A DNA stretch of 64,000 bases, taken from positions 1 through 64,000 of the forward strand of contig JALOQF010000007.1 of assembly GCA_025459425.1 (NCBI GenBank), read 5' to 3'. Position 1 is the stretch's first letter; each line of letters begins with the position of its first letter. Source of the DNA: Myxococcaceae bacterium (lineage in GTDB: Bacteria; Myxococcota; Myxococcia; Myxococcales; Myxococcaceae). The position numbers were made by a program, and so were the translations under genes. The notes beneath the pieces are model-generated. The model was not told the origin of the DNA, ran no database searches, and worked only from the letters and a program-made list of their open reading frames with translations. This document shows positions 26,536-34,994 of this stretch, piece after piece.

Positions 26536-28173
26536 TCACCAGGGCAGGAGCGGCTTGTTCGCGTCCGTCGAGCCGACGGGGCTCGAGGCCACGTCGGTCT
26601 GCGCCTGGGCCATCGCGTACTCGGCGGCGCGCCGCGCCAGCTCGGGCCACTCGGCCGCCGCGCGCTTGACCGCCTCCGCCAGCGCGCGCTGCCCCGTCGG
26701 GTACGCGCAGGCGTCACCCGTCACCTCGAGCAGCTGCTCCCGCGCCGCCCGCGCCGAGGCCGTACGTGAGGAGAGCGGTCGCTCGAGCAGCTTCATCACC
26801 ACGCGGTCGAGCGTCGCTGGCACCTCGGGCCGCAGCTGCGAGGGCTTCGGAATCGGCAGGTCGAACACCGCGCTCAACGAGGCCGGGTCGTCGCCCGTCG
26901 GGAAGAGCCTCCGCCCGGTGAGCGCCTCGTGCAGCGTCACGCCAAGCGCGAAGAGGTCGACCCGCCCGTCGATGGGCTCTCCCGCCGCCTGCTCGGGCGC
27001 GAGGTACCCCGGCTTGCCCTTCACCACGCCCACCTGCGTCACGTCGGTGCGAGACGCCGCCCGCGCGATGCCGAAGTCGGCCACCTTCACCTCGCCCAGC
27101 TGCGACAGCAGCACGTTGGGCGGGTTCAGGTCGCGGTGAATGAGGTTCATCGGCTTGCCATCGGGCCCCACGCGCCGGTGCACGTAGTCGAGCGCCTGGC
27201 ACAGCTCGATGCCCAGGTACGTCACCGCGGGCAACGGCAGGCCCACGCCCTGGTACACGTCGAGCACCCGCTTGAGCGACAGCCCGTCGACGAACTCCAT
27301 CGCGAGGAAGAACGAGTCGCCGTGCCGCCCGAAGTCCACCACCTGCACGATGTTGGGGTGGTTGAGGCGGCTGCACAGCTCGGCCTCGAGGCGGAAGAGC
27401 CTCAAGAAGTCCGAGTCGGCCGCCAGCGCTGGCAGAATCTTCTTCAGCGCCACCGTCTTCTCGAAGCCGCCCTCGGGGCAGTACGTGGCCTTGAAGACCT
27501 CGGCCATGCCGCCCGAGCCGATGCGCTCGTGCAGCAGGTACTTCCCCATCACGTCACGCGCGCGCACCGCCGAGAGCGCCTCGGCCGCCCGCCGGTTGAA
27601 GTGCCCGACGAAGACCGCCGTCACAACGCCCGAGGCGAAGAGCAGCAGCACGCGTACCACGAAGAGCGGCGGCTTGAGCGTCACCAGCGCGTCGGGCGAG
27701 AGGTTCGGCCACGCGAGGAACAGGTAGAGCAGCAGGTACTCGGTGGCGGCGATGGCGCCGGCGCCGATGGAGAGCGCGCGGCTGCCGCGGAAGCCCGACA
27801 GCGCCACCAGCGAGGCCCAGATGGCCAGCGGCGGCGCGGTGAGCGCGTACTCGACGCTGTAGAGCCGGCTGTCGGCGATGAAGAGGAGCGATGGCGCCGA
27901 CACCTCGACCGCCACGTTGACCCAGCGGAAGGCGGGCCGGTACCACCCGCGCCGCAGCGCCCGGTCCTGCACGAAGAAGTAGAGGGCCAGCACCACCAGC
28001 ACCAGACCCAGCAGGCCGCCCAGGTTCCACCCGATGACGGGCCCGAGCGCGAACGACGCCACGGCCGCGAGCGCTGCCACCACCGCCATGAAGCGCGCGA
28101 CGGACGCCTCGCGCTGCGGAGCGTCTTTCTGCAGGTGGTCTGTGAGGGCGCGCTGGCCGGCCGAGTCGTCCAC
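26536..28173 (-). CDS. Ser/Thr protein kinase with N-terminal multi-TM domain
   Basis: 545 residues, GTG at 28173. Residues 25-200 contain about six transmembrane helices (FMAVVAALAAVASFALG, LVLVVLALYFFV, YLLLYLFLAW, VVRVLLLFASGVVTAVFVG), a membrane sensor-like domain. The kinase domain spans about 210-470: LLHERIGSGGMAEVFKA (P-loop), VALKKILP (Lys), IHRDLNPPNVL (catalytic loop with Asn in place of the usual Lys-Pro pair), ADFGIARA and APEQAAGEP. HRDLNPPN is a recognised myxobacterial variant of HRDLKPxN; activity is likely but not certain. The tail is Ala-rich helical. The gene stands alone. Confidence 0.88.
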   Translation of the reverse strand: MDDSAGQRALTDHLQKDAPQREASVARFMAVVAALAAVASFALGPVIGWNLGGLLGLVLVVLALYFFVQDRALRRGWYRPAFRWVNVAVEVSAPSLLFIADSRLYSVEYALTAPPLAIWASLVALSGFRGSRALSIGAGAIAATEYLLLYLFLAWPNLSPDALVTLKPPLFVVRVLLLFASGVVTAVFVGHFNRRAAEALSAVRARDVMGKYLLHERIGSGGMAEVFKATYCPEGGFEKTVALKKILPALAADSDFLRLFRLEAELCSRLNHPNIVQVVDFGRHGDSFFLAMEFVDGLSLKRVLDVYQGVGLPLPAVTYLGIELCQALDYVHRRVGPDGKPMNLIHRDLNPPNVLLSQLGEVKVADFGIARAASRTDVTQVGVVKGKPGYLAPEQAAGEPIDGRVDLFALGVTLHEALTGRRLFPTGDDPASLSAVFDLPIPKPSQLRPEVPATLDRVVMKLLERPLSSRTASARAAREQLLEVTGDACAYPTGQRALAEAVKRAAAEWPELARRAAEYAMAQAQTDVASSPVGSTDANKPLLPW

Positions 28174-28228
28174 GGGAAAGGGACGAGCCTACGAGGCGGT
28201 CAGCCCAATGGTTTGGGAAAAACCCGAG

Positions 28229-28375
28229 TCAGTGCGGGCGCGACGGCTCGCGGCGTGGCTCGGCCGGCAGCTCGACCGCTACCAACACCGAAGCGTACGG
28301 AGCGCCCTGGACGGTGAGCCGCTTCATCTCGGCCACCACCCCATTGTCGAGCTTCACCACCTGTCCGTCGGTCAT
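28229..28375 (-). CDS. Small hypothetical protein (48 aa)
   Basis: ATG 28375 to TGA 28229. The peptide reads MTDGQVVKLDNGVVAEMKRL, TVQGAPYASVLVAVELP, with alternating beta-like residues and acceptable codon use, unlike random frames here. It sits between the membrane kinase start (28173) and an AT-rich stretch (28415-28455) that would hold its promoter. No family recognised. Leftward like the kinase gene, so it may be its upstream operon partner. Confidence 0.5.
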   Translation of the reverse strand: MTDGQVVKLDNGVVAEMKRLTVQGAPYASVLVAVELPAEPRREPSRPH

Positions 28376-28414
28376 GCGCGAAGTCGTACCGCGCACGAAA
28401 TGGCCCTGTCAGCC

Positions 28415-28455
28415 CCACCCCTGAAAATCGGTAAATCAACTCGCCTGTAAAAATG
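28415..28455 (-). promoter_or_regulatory. AT-rich probable promoter
   Basis: This short segment (gaaaatcggtaaatcaac, gtaaaaatgttgac) is strikingly AT-rich for this genome. Read leftward it contains TTGATT followed by ACCGATTTTC, placed 40-80 bp upstream of the small gene starting at 28375. Weak evidence, based on composition and position only. Confidence 0.3.
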
Positions 28456-28533
28456 TTGACGGGTCGGTGGGTTCCGAAAGTTCAGATGTTCCGACGGTTT
28501 GTCTGGTTCTTTGGCGGTGCTGGTCAAAGGCTG

Positions 28534-28869
28534 TCAACGGGCCGGCGGGGGCTGCTGGAGCGCCTCTTCGAGTTGGCGGTCGAGGGCACGCCGCTGCTCC
28601 AGTTCCTGGGCCTCGAGGCGCTGGGCGAGCGCTTCGAGGGTCGGCTCCGGGCGCGGCGTCGGGGTGGGGCGCCCGAAGAGCGCGCGCAGCACGACGACGA
28701 TGGCGGCCAACCCGAGGGTGATGACGCCGATTTTGAGGGCCAGCACGCCGAGCTTGAGCAGAAAGGCCAAGGCGACGAGCACGAGCGCGAGCACTGGAGG
28801 GCCGAGCACGACGGCGCCGACGAGGGCGAGCACGGCGACGAGCCAGCGGGGCAGGGCGTTCGAGGTCAT
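28534..28869 (-). CDS. Small membrane protein
   Basis: 111 residues from ATG 28869. Hydrophobic segments WLVAVLALVGAVVLGPPVLA and LGVLALKIGVITLGLAAIVVVL give two or three transmembrane helices, followed by a Pro-rich turn and a charged helix (LEALAQRLEAQELEQRRALD) that may be a coiled coil. No known family. Downstream of and co-directional with the HxlR regulator (40 bp gap). Confidence 0.65.
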   Translation of the reverse strand: MTSNALPRWLVAVLALVGAVVLGPPVLALVLVALAFLLKLGVLALKIGVITLGLAAIVVVLRALFGRPTPTPRPEPTLEALAQRLEAQELEQRRALDRQLEEALQQPPPAR

Positions 28870-28909
28870 GGTGCGCCACAGACGCGCGGCGTCGGCCGTC
28901 GATTGCCGC

Positions 28910-29308
28910 TCAGGTGCCGCTGGCCACCTGGTCGCGACGTTTGGCCCACTTCGCCCCAATCGTGTGCGCCTCGCTCCAGCGGGCGATGGCCTCGAGGTGC
29001 GGCATCAACCCTTCGGCCATCGTCGTCAGGTGGTACCGCGTCGCGCGAGGGCCCTCGACCCGTCGCACCAGCAGCCCGTCGAGCTCGAGCTCGCGCAGGT
29101 GCTCGAAGAGCATCTTCTCGCTGATGGGCGCGATGGCGCGCTTGAGTGAGGCGAAGCGGTCGATGCCGTGGTGCACGTACCAGAGCACCAGCACCTTCCA
29201 GCGGCCCCGGAGGAGCGTGACGGCCGCCGCGAGCGGGCACCCTGCGACCAGCTCGACTTCGTTCTGGTAGCTCGTCGACGTCGTCTTGCGCGGGCTGAGC
29301 TTACGCAT
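28910..29308 (-). CDS. HxlR-family transcriptional regulator
   Basis: 132 residues from ATG 29308. The HxlR winged-helix is clear: CPLAAAVTLLRGRWKVLVLW, RFASLKRAIAPISEKMLFEH, LRELELDGLLVRRV, TRYHLTTMAEGLMPHLEAI. A single Cys (near residue 25) at the usual HxlR redox position may sense electrophiles or oxidants. It is divergent from the NTF2-like gene at 29389 with 80 bp between starts, the usual arrangement for a regulator and its target. Confidence 0.9.
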   Translation of the reverse strand: MRKLSPRKTTSTSYQNEVELVAGCPLAAAVTLLRGRWKVLVLWYVHHGIDRFASLKRAIAPISEKMLFEHLRELELDGLLVRRVEGPRATRYHLTTMAEGLMPHLEAIARWSEAHTIGAKWAKRRDQVASGT

Positions 29309-29388
29309 TTGTCGGGATGCCCCCGGTCTCGTCGCCTTCGTATTGGAGGGTCGCGCCACTTCCGGCGCCTTTCCCCTGGAGACCTGAC
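29309..29388. promoter_or_regulatory. Divergent promoter region, HxlR/NTF2-like pair
   Basis: 80 bp between two divergent starts. GCGCC-acttcc-GGCGC (29353-29368) is a 5-bp dyad and a candidate HxlR operator. No other elements are clear. Confidence 0.35.
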
Positions 29389-29832
29389 ATGTCACTTCAA
29401 ACCGCTCGAGACTGGCAAGCCATCGCCGAGCTGCGCCACCGCTTCGGCCGTGCCCTCGACGAGCGCCAGTGGAGCGTGTTCGACACGATTCTCGAGCCGC
29501 AGCTCGACGTCGACCTCTCGGCGTTCGGCATCGCCGCCGCGACGATGCCCCGCGCCCAGTTCGTGGCGCTCTACCAGCACTCGTTTCGTCGCCCCGAGAT
29601 GAAGTCGCACCAGCTGTACGCGAACTTCGAAATCTCGGTGGTGGGTGAGGTCGCGACGGCGACGTCATCACTCTTCGGGCGGCACTGGATGGCCGACTTT
29701 CCGGGCGGGGCCCACTTCACGCTCCACGCCCGCTACCATGACCGTCTGACCCGGGCCTCGGGTGACTGGCGCCTGGCCGCGACGCGGCTCGAGGTGCTGT
29801 TCACCGAAGGCAACGTCGGCCTCATCTCATGA
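29389..29832 (+). CDS. SnoaL/NTF2-like protein
   Basis: 147 residues. The start helix AIAELRHRFGRALDERQWSV, then FVALYQHSFRRPEMKSHQLY and a curved sheet (FEISVVGEVATATSSLFGR, WRLAATRLEVLFTEGN) are typical of the SnoaL-like cone fold (NTF2 superfamily). Members are small hydroxylases, isomerases or binding proteins, so the activity is undetermined. Probably controlled by the divergent HxlR regulator. Confidence 0.75.
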   Translation: MSLQTARDWQAIAELRHRFGRALDERQWSVFDTILEPQLDVDLSAFGIAAATMPRAQFVALYQHSFRRPEMKSHQLYANFEISVVGEVATATSSLFGRHWMADFPGGAHFTLHARYHDRLTRASGDWRLAATRLEVLFTEGNVGLIS

Positions 29833-29838
29833 GGCGCG

Positions 29839-30411
29839 TCACCGGGGGCTGACGGGCAGCAGGTTCTCGTTGCGGAGGCGCTCCACCTCGGGCCTCGTCG
29901 GCCCAGCGCTGGCTGGCTGGAGCTCTCTCGGCGGCGTGAGCGTCGTGGCCGGCCCGCCGTCGGAGTCGAGGCGCTCGTAGGCGGCGTACACCCCTCGCTT
30001 GCAGAGGTGGTTGGTGGGGTTCACGTCGACGCAGCGCTGGAACACCTCGGCGGCCTTGCGCCACTCGGTGGGGCCCGTGTCGGGGCCCAGCACGAGCTTC
30101 ACCGCGTAGCGCAGCTCCTCGGAGTTCGCGTCGGTGAAGGGTGACGGCGCGACCTCGACGGTCGGGCCCGAGGGGGCCGTCGGCTCCGCGGCCGCGGCGG
30201 AGGTTCCCGCGTCCGCAGCGGGCGTGGGCGTCGCGGCCTCGGCCACCTCGGCGCGAGGCGCTGGTGGCGCCACCACCGCGCTCGGCACCGGGGCGGCGCC
30301 GCTCGGGGGCGCCGTGGGCGGCGCAGTCTCTTCGGGGCGAAGGAGCCAGAAGCCTGCGGCCAGCAGCGCGCCCGCGGCCGTCGCCAGCGCGACCCGTTGG
30401 GTGGTCGTCAT
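29839..30411 (-). CDS. Membrane-anchored protein with TPR-like C-terminus
   Basis: 190 residues from ATG 30411, with GAGAGGA upstream. One N-terminal transmembrane segment (VALATAAGALLAAGFWLL), a Pro/Ala-rich linker (30-95), and a C-terminal helical piece (EELRYAVKLVLG, WRKAAEVFQRCVDVNPTNHL, CKRGVYAAYERL) that resembles one or two TPR hairpins. The gene overlaps no other but starts 4 bp after the stop of the 30416-31321 gene, so it is likely the second gene of that operon. Function unknown. Confidence 0.7.
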   Translation of the reverse strand: MTTTQRVALATAAGALLAAGFWLLRPEETAPPTAPPSGAAPVPSAVVAPPAPRAEVAEAATPTPAADAGTSAAAAEPTAPSGPTVEVAPSPFTDANSEELRYAVKLVLGPDTGPTEWRKAAEVFQRCVDVNPTNHLCKRGVYAAYERLDSDGGPATTLTPPRELQPASAGPTRPEVERLRNENLLPVSPR

Positions 30412-30415
30412 GGTG

Positions 30416-31321
30416 TCATTCCTCTCCACGGTCGCCGATGCGGTGACCGCACAGCGCCTCGAAGGTCGTGATGACGGCGCCGATGTCGTCCTGGCCCTTG
30501 CCCGCCGCGCGCGCGAGCGCGTACGCCTCGCGCACCGACGCCGCCGTCGGGGTGGGCACCCGGTTCGCCGCTGCGTTCTCGAGCAGCAACGTCAGGTCCT
30601 TGTGCATGAGGTCGACCTCGAAGTGCGTCGAGAAGTCCCGCTCGAGCAGCGCCTTGCCCTTGAAGTCGAAGTACGGCGAGCGGAAGCCCGAGGCCTGCAC
30701 CACCTCGATGAACTTCCGCGGGTCGACGCCGGCCTTCGAGGTGAGCAGCAGCCCTTCCGAGAAGGCCTGCAGCATCGCCGCGATGAGCCCGTTGCCAGCG
30801 AGCTTCACCTGCGTGCCTGCGCCCAGCGGCCCGCAGTGAATCACCTTCTCGCCCACGGCCTTGAAGACGGCGTCGGCGCGGGCCATCGCCGCGTCGGAGC
30901 CACCCGCCATGATGACGAGCGTGCCCTTCTCGGCGCCGTTCTTCGAGCCGGTGACGGGCGCGTCGATGACGTCGACGCCCTTCGCGCCGAACGCGGCACC
31001 GAGCTCGCGCACGAGCGGCACCGACACCGTGGAGAAGTCGATGAAGAGCTGGCCCGAGCGGGCCGTCGAGAGCAGGCCCTGCGCGCCCAGCGCCACCTCG
31101 CGCAGCGCCGGCACGTCGGCCACGCAGGTGCACAGCACGTCGGCCACCGTCGCCACCTCGGCGGGCGTCGAGGCGACGTGCAGGCCGAGCGGCGCGAGCT
31201 CGTCGGCGCGCGCCCGCGTGCGGTTCCACACCGTCACCTCGAAGCCCTTCGCCTTGAGGTTCTTCGCCATGCGGCTGCCCATGAGGCCAAGGCCGAGGAA
31301 GCCGACGTGTCGGGTGCTCAT
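30416..31321 (-). CDS. 3-hydroxyisobutyrate-dehydrogenase-family oxidoreductase
   Basis: 301 residues. Beta-hydroxyacid dehydrogenase family: N-terminal NAD(P)-binding turn GFLGLGLMGSRMAKNL with NRT (residues 33-35), which favours NADP; substrate motif FIDFSTVSVPLVRELG; DAPVTGSKNGAEKGTLVIM; and catalytic Lys in VKLAGNGLIAAMLQAFSEG. The family includes 3-hydroxyisobutyrate, glyoxylate/succinic-semialdehyde and tartronate-semialdehyde reductases; NRT plus DAPVTGSK suggests the glyoxylate/succinic-semialdehyde reductase side, but the substrate is not settled. Confidence 0.88.
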   Translation of the reverse strand: MSTRHVGFLGLGLMGSRMAKNLKAKGFEVTVWNRTRARADELAPLGLHVASTPAEVATVADVLCTCVADVPALREVALGAQGLLSTARSGQLFIDFSTVSVPLVRELGAAFGAKGVDVIDAPVTGSKNGAEKGTLVIMAGGSDAAMARADAVFKAVGEKVIHCGPLGAGTQVKLAGNGLIAAMLQAFSEGLLLTSKAGVDPRKFIEVVQASGFRSPYFDFKGKALLERDFSTHFEVDLMHKDLTLLLENAAANRVPTPTAASVREAYALARAAGKGQDDIGAVITTFEALCGHRIGDRGEE

Positions 31322-31495
31322 GCGCGCGCTCCAGTGCGCCGTGGTGGCGCGCGGGGCGCCCTAGCACTTCTTGCGGGCCGACCGGAACCCGTCGGACGGC
31401 GCGGGCCCCGCTGCGAGGCCGGGCGCGCTCCTGGGGCGCTGGCGTGCGCGGGCCACGACGCTTGGCACCGGCTCCGCTACACTGGCGCGCGTCTC

Positions 31496-31708
31496 ATGCG
31501 CCTTCCCCAGCTCTTCCGTCGCGAGAACTCGAGCGCCGCCAGGCAGGAGCGCCAGGCCCGCCTCGAGCGCGCCCTCACCGACGGGCTGCGGCGCCTCTCG
31601 CACGTGCTCGAGCAGGCGGCCGACCTCATCGAGAAGCAGCGGCTGTCGCGCTCCGGGTACGAGACGAAGAAGGACTTCCTGCAGCGCCTCGACAAGCCGA
31701 AAGACTGA
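31496..31708 (+). CDS. Small hypothetical protein (70 aa)
   Basis: 70 residues, charged and helical: MRLPQLFRRENSSAARQERQ, LERALTDGLRRLSHVLEQAA, then LIEKQRLSRSGYETKKDFLQ. The codons are GC3-rich and the stop is 8 bp before the acyltransferase start, indicating one operon. No family recognised; possibly a partner of the acyltransferase. Confidence 0.6.
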   Translation: MRLPQLFRRENSSAARQERQARLERALTDGLRRLSHVLEQAADLIEKQRLSRSGYETKKDFLQRLDKPKD

Positions 31709-31716
31709 CTCCACGC

Positions 31717-33063
31717 GTGTTCTACCGGGCGTTTCGGTTCGTCGTCTCGCTGCTGTTACGGAACTTCTTCCGCGTCGAGCCCGTCGTCGACCCCTCGCGC
31801 GCGCTCGAGGCCGAGGGGCCCGTCATCTACGTGGGCAACCACCCCAACGGGCTCGTCGACCCGGGGCTCCTCTTCATCCTCGTGCGACGGCACGTCACCT
31901 TCCTCGCCAAGGCGCCGCTCTTCCGCATGCCGGTGCTGGGCTGGCTGCTGAAGGGCCTCGACGCCCTGCCGGTGTTCCGCAAGCAGGACGGCGGCGGTGA
32001 CACCTCGAAGAACGACGCCACCCTCACCGCGAGCGTCGACGCGCTGGTCCGCGGCCGCGCCATCACCCTCTTCCCCGAGGGCAAGAGCCACTCGGAGCCC
32101 CAGCTCGCCGAGCTCAAGACCGGCTGCGCCCGCATCGCGCTCGACGCCGTGTCGAAGGGCGCGAAGGTGCGGCTGGTGCCGGTGGGCATCACCTACGGCG
32201 AGAAGAACCGCTTCAGGAGCCTCGTGCACGTCGAAGTCGGCGCGCCGCTCGAGGTGTCGGCCTTCGCGACGCCCGAGGGGGCCCGCGACGTCGAGGCCGT
32301 GCGCCGCCTCACCGACGCCATCGCCGACGCGCTGACGGCCCTGACGCTCAACCTCGCGCGCTGGGAAGACCTGCCCCTGGTGAAGACCGCCGAGGCCCTC
32401 TACGCCCTCGAGCGTGGCCAGGCCGCCGGAGACCTCGAGCGCCAGAAGGCCTTCGCTCGCGGGTTGTCGCTGCTTCGGGACGAGCAGCCCGCGCGCTTTG
32501 ATTCCCTCAAGGCCGAGGTGGTGGCCTTTCAGCGGCGCCTCGAGCTCGTGCAGGTGACGCCCGAGGAGCTCACCTTCCACTACCGGCCGTCGACCGTCGC
32601 GCGCTTCGTGGTGCGCAACCTCGTGTGGCTCCTGGGGCTGCCCGTCTTCCTCGCCGGCATGGCCGCCTTCGTGGTGCCGTACTGGATTCCCCTCGGCGCG
32701 GTGAAGCTGGCGCGGCCCGAGGCCGACACCGAGTCGACGGTGAAGGTGCTGACGCTGCTGCTGCTGGCGCCGGTGTGGTGGGCGCTGCTGGTGGTGGGCG
32801 GGTGGGCGTGGGGGCTCTTTGGCGCGTTGGGGGCGCTGGTGGGCGTGCCGCCGTTGGCGCTCTTCACGCGCTGGTACCTCGAGCGGCGCGTGGCCGCGGT
32901 GCGCGACGCGCGGGTGTTCTTCCTCTTCTTCTCGCGGCAGCGGCTCAAGGCGCGGTTGCTCACCGAGGGCCGCGCGCTGGCGCAGGCCATCGACGGCGTG
33001 GCCGAGGAGCTCGGACCGCGCGTGGTGGGAACCGCAGCGCCGCCCGGGCCCACGGGAACGTAG
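31717..33063 (+). CDS. PlsC-like membrane acyltransferase
   Basis: 448 residues, GTG 31717. Glycerolipid acyltransferase motifs: block I NHPNGLVDPG (HxxxxD), block II near KAPLFRMPVLGWLLKGLDA, block III TLFPEGKSHSEP (FPEG) and block IV VRLVPVGITYG. It therefore transfers an acyl group to a (lyso)glycerophosphate-type acceptor at the membrane. The C-terminal part adds about 200 residues with transmembrane helices (VRNLVWLLGLPVFLAGMAAF, TLLLLAPVWWALLVVGGWAW) not found in PlsC of about 245 residues; this longer form occurs in GPAT/DHAPAT-like bacterial proteins. Acceptor specificity unknown. Confidence 0.88.
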   Translation: MFYRAFRFVVSLLLRNFFRVEPVVDPSRALEAEGPVIYVGNHPNGLVDPGLLFILVRRHVTFLAKAPLFRMPVLGWLLKGLDALPVFRKQDGGGDTSKNDATLTASVDALVRGRAITLFPEGKSHSEPQLAELKTGCARIALDAVSKGAKVRLVPVGITYGEKNRFRSLVHVEVGAPLEVSAFATPEGARDVEAVRRLTDAIADALTALTLNLARWEDLPLVKTAEALYALERGQAAGDLERQKAFARGLSLLRDEQPARFDSLKAEVVAFQRRLELVQVTPEELTFHYRPSTVARFVVRNLVWLLGLPVFLAGMAAFVVPYWIPLGAVKLARPEADTESTVKVLTLLLLAPVWWALLVVGGWAWGLFGALGALVGVPPLALFTRWYLERRVAAVRDARVFFLFFSRQRLKARLLTEGRALAQAIDGVAEELGPRVVGTAAPPGPTGT

Positions 33064-33209
33064 CGCCGGTGCCGGAAGCAGCGACGGCTGAGCCAACTCG
33101 CCGCAGCGCCCACCTCGTGTCGATGGAGCGGTGGAAGCCCTGGCGTCAGGCGAACGGGTTGGCCAGGGCTCGGCGCATCGCGGACGCGGCCGAGCGTCGT
33201 CCCGTCAGC

Positions 33210-34355
33210 TCACGGCCAGCTGACGCTGAACGACTGTGAGCCGATGTCGACGCACTCGGTGCTCATGGTGCTCGGGCTGTCGGTCATGAAGTTCCACGCC
33301 ACGTAGTTGGTGGGGCCGATGTTCCCCGAGAAGGTGCCCGCGGCCGTGTTGAAGGTGCCCGACGTCCACTGGCCGGCGCCAGAGCGCGCGAAGTAGCCCT
33401 CCGAGGCGCACTGCGACAGGTCGAGCAGGCAGAACCGAATCGACAGGCAGTGGTCGCAGGTCTGGTACAGGTTGTTGAACGGGAGGGTGAAGGACTCGGG
33501 GAAGAACGGCCTCGGGCCGCCGAAGTTCCAGTAGCGCTCGTTCACCCCGAAGAACCCGGTGCCGGCGTCCTGGTTCGCGCCGAGCGACGAAATCACCACG
33601 AGGCGCTCGAAGCCCGCGTCGGGGTTGCTGCTGAAGCCGGCGGCGACGAAGTTCTGCTGGGGAACCATCGAAATCTGAACGCAGCCACCGGCCGCGCCGC
33701 CTCCGACGCCGCTGCCCGCCGAGCCACCGCCCACGCCGGGAAACCCGCCGCCCGTCATCGAGCCCTGGCAGGTGCCCATCACGCAGGCCGCCGCGCCCTG
33801 CTGCACGCAGTTCTGGCAGAGCCCGCCGTTGCGGCCGCAGGTGGTGAGGTTCAGGTTGGTGCCCGACGGCACGCAGACGAGCTGACCGCCCGTGTTCGCC
33901 AGACAGGTGTTGCACGGAGGCGCACCGCCACCCGCGCCGGAGCCGCCCACGCCACCGCCGACACCGGAGCCCGCCACGCCGCCGCCCACGCCGGAGCCCG
34001 CCACGCCGCCGCCGACACCGGAGCCACCCACGCCGCCGCCGACGCCGGAGCCACCCACGCCCGAGCCGCCGACGCCGGAGCCGCCCACCCCATCGCCGCC
34101 CGTGCCGGTGCTGCCGCCGGAGCACACGCCACCGAAGCCGCAGGTCTGGCCCAGCCCGCAGGCCGTGCACATCATGCCGCGTTGGCCGCACGCGGTCGGC
34201 GTGGTGCCCGTCTGGCACATGCCGCGGCTATCGCAGCACCCGGGGCAGCTTGTGGCCGTGCAGCGCCCCTGTGGCAGGCCGCACGAGGCCGATACCGACA
34301 GCATCAAGCCGCACACGAACCCCATCACTCCAAAGCGCGTCGTCGTGGACATCAT
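33210..34355 (-). CDS. Cys-rich, Gly-rich surface lipoprotein (second copy)
   Basis: 381 residues. Signal with lipobox (GLMLSVSASCG), then the Cys module TATSCPGCCDSRGMCQTG, CGQRGMMCTACGLGQTCGFG that is nearly the same as in the lipoprotein at 11201-12925, a GVGGSGVGG repeat linker, a second Cys module (CNTCLANTGGQLVC, CGRNGGLCQNC), another Gly linker and a C-terminal about 150-residue beta domain (RYWNFGGPRPFFPESFTLPF, GQWTSGTFNTAAGTFSG). The C-terminal domains of the two lipoproteins differ, so only the anchor is shared. Probably a modular surface protein; function unknown. Confidence 0.8.
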   Translation of the reverse strand: MMSTTTRFGVMGFVCGLMLSVSASCGLPQGRCTATSCPGCCDSRGMCQTGTTPTACGQRGMMCTACGLGQTCGFGGVCSGGSTGTGGDGVGGSGVGGSGVGGSGVGGGVGGSGVGGGVAGSGVGGGVAGSGVGGGVGGSGAGGGAPPCNTCLANTGGQLVCVPSGTNLNLTTCGRNGGLCQNCVQQGAAACVMGTCQGSMTGGGFPGVGGGSAGSGVGGGAAGGCVQISMVPQQNFVAAGFSSNPDAGFERLVVISSLGANQDAGTGFFGVNERYWNFGGPRPFFPESFTLPFNNLYQTCDHCLSIRFCLLDLSQCASEGYFARSGAGQWTSGTFNTAAGTFSGNIGPTNYVAWNFMTDSPSTMSTECVDIGSQSFSVSWP

Positions 34356-34467
34356 CGTCGTCTGGCTCCCGGTTGGGCGCTCCGCCGGCCACGGAGGAAA
34401 CGCCCGACGTGGCCCCTGTACCCGAAAGCCGTGCTCGGCTTCAAATGAAGTGGCATCAGCGGGTGTG

Positions 34468-34938
34468 ATGGGTGTTCCGGGCGTCCTGGCTGACGGTCGC
34501 TACTGCGTCGAAGCGACCCTCGGCGCTCCGGCTGGGCTTTGCCCGTGGTGTGGCGTGCGCGGGCCTCACCGGCAGGTGCGGGCGCGGGGCGTGTTGGGAA
34601 ACGGCACGCGGCTGCCGGTCACCGAGACGTTGCTCCTCTGTCGCGCGTGTGCGGGCGCGTCGGTGCGCCCCGGGCTGCTCGTTCGCCTCGTCGGCGGGCT
34701 CGGGGTGCTGGCCCTGACGCTCTTCATGGCCCTCTTCTTCGGTGGCGCGGTCTTCTTCTGTTGGACACTCCTCGAGGGCTGGTGGCGCGGCACCACGCCG
34801 GAGCCGCTCTTTCTCGGGCTCTGCCTGCTGGGGCTGGGCGTCACCTCGGCCGGGCTGTGGTTGCCTTTGCGCCGCCTGGGAGACGCCGTGCGCGGCGGCC
34901 AGGTGCGCGTCGAGGTGCCGGTCGAGGAGGCCGCCTGA
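34468..34938 (+). CDS. Zinc-ribbon membrane protein
   Basis: 156 residues from ATG 34468. An N-terminal four-Cys ribbon (LCPWCGVRGPHRQV with LLLCRACAG) is followed by two transmembrane helices (LVRLVGGLGVLALTLFMALF, LFLGLCLLGLGVTSAGLWL) and a charged tail. Unknown function. 56 bp upstream of the ABC transporter genes in the same direction, so it may belong to that operon. Confidence 0.65.
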   Translation: MGVPGVLADGRYCVEATLGAPAGLCPWCGVRGPHRQVRARGVLGNGTRLPVTETLLLCRACAGASVRPGLLVRLVGGLGVLALTLFMALFFGGAVFFCWTLLEGWWRGTTPEPLFLGLCLLGLGVTSAGLWLPLRRLGDAVRGGQVRVEVPVEEAA

Positions 34939-34994
34939 GCGCTCCGTCATCTGTCCGATGGAGGGCCGGTTCCGCTGGACTACAACGGGTCCCC

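Noticed and set aside
25499-27139. A 546-residue plus-strand frame beginning in the SDR stub
   Set aside because: Beyond the stub it is out of frame with merR and antisense to the membrane kinase; only the first about 27 codons resemble a protein.
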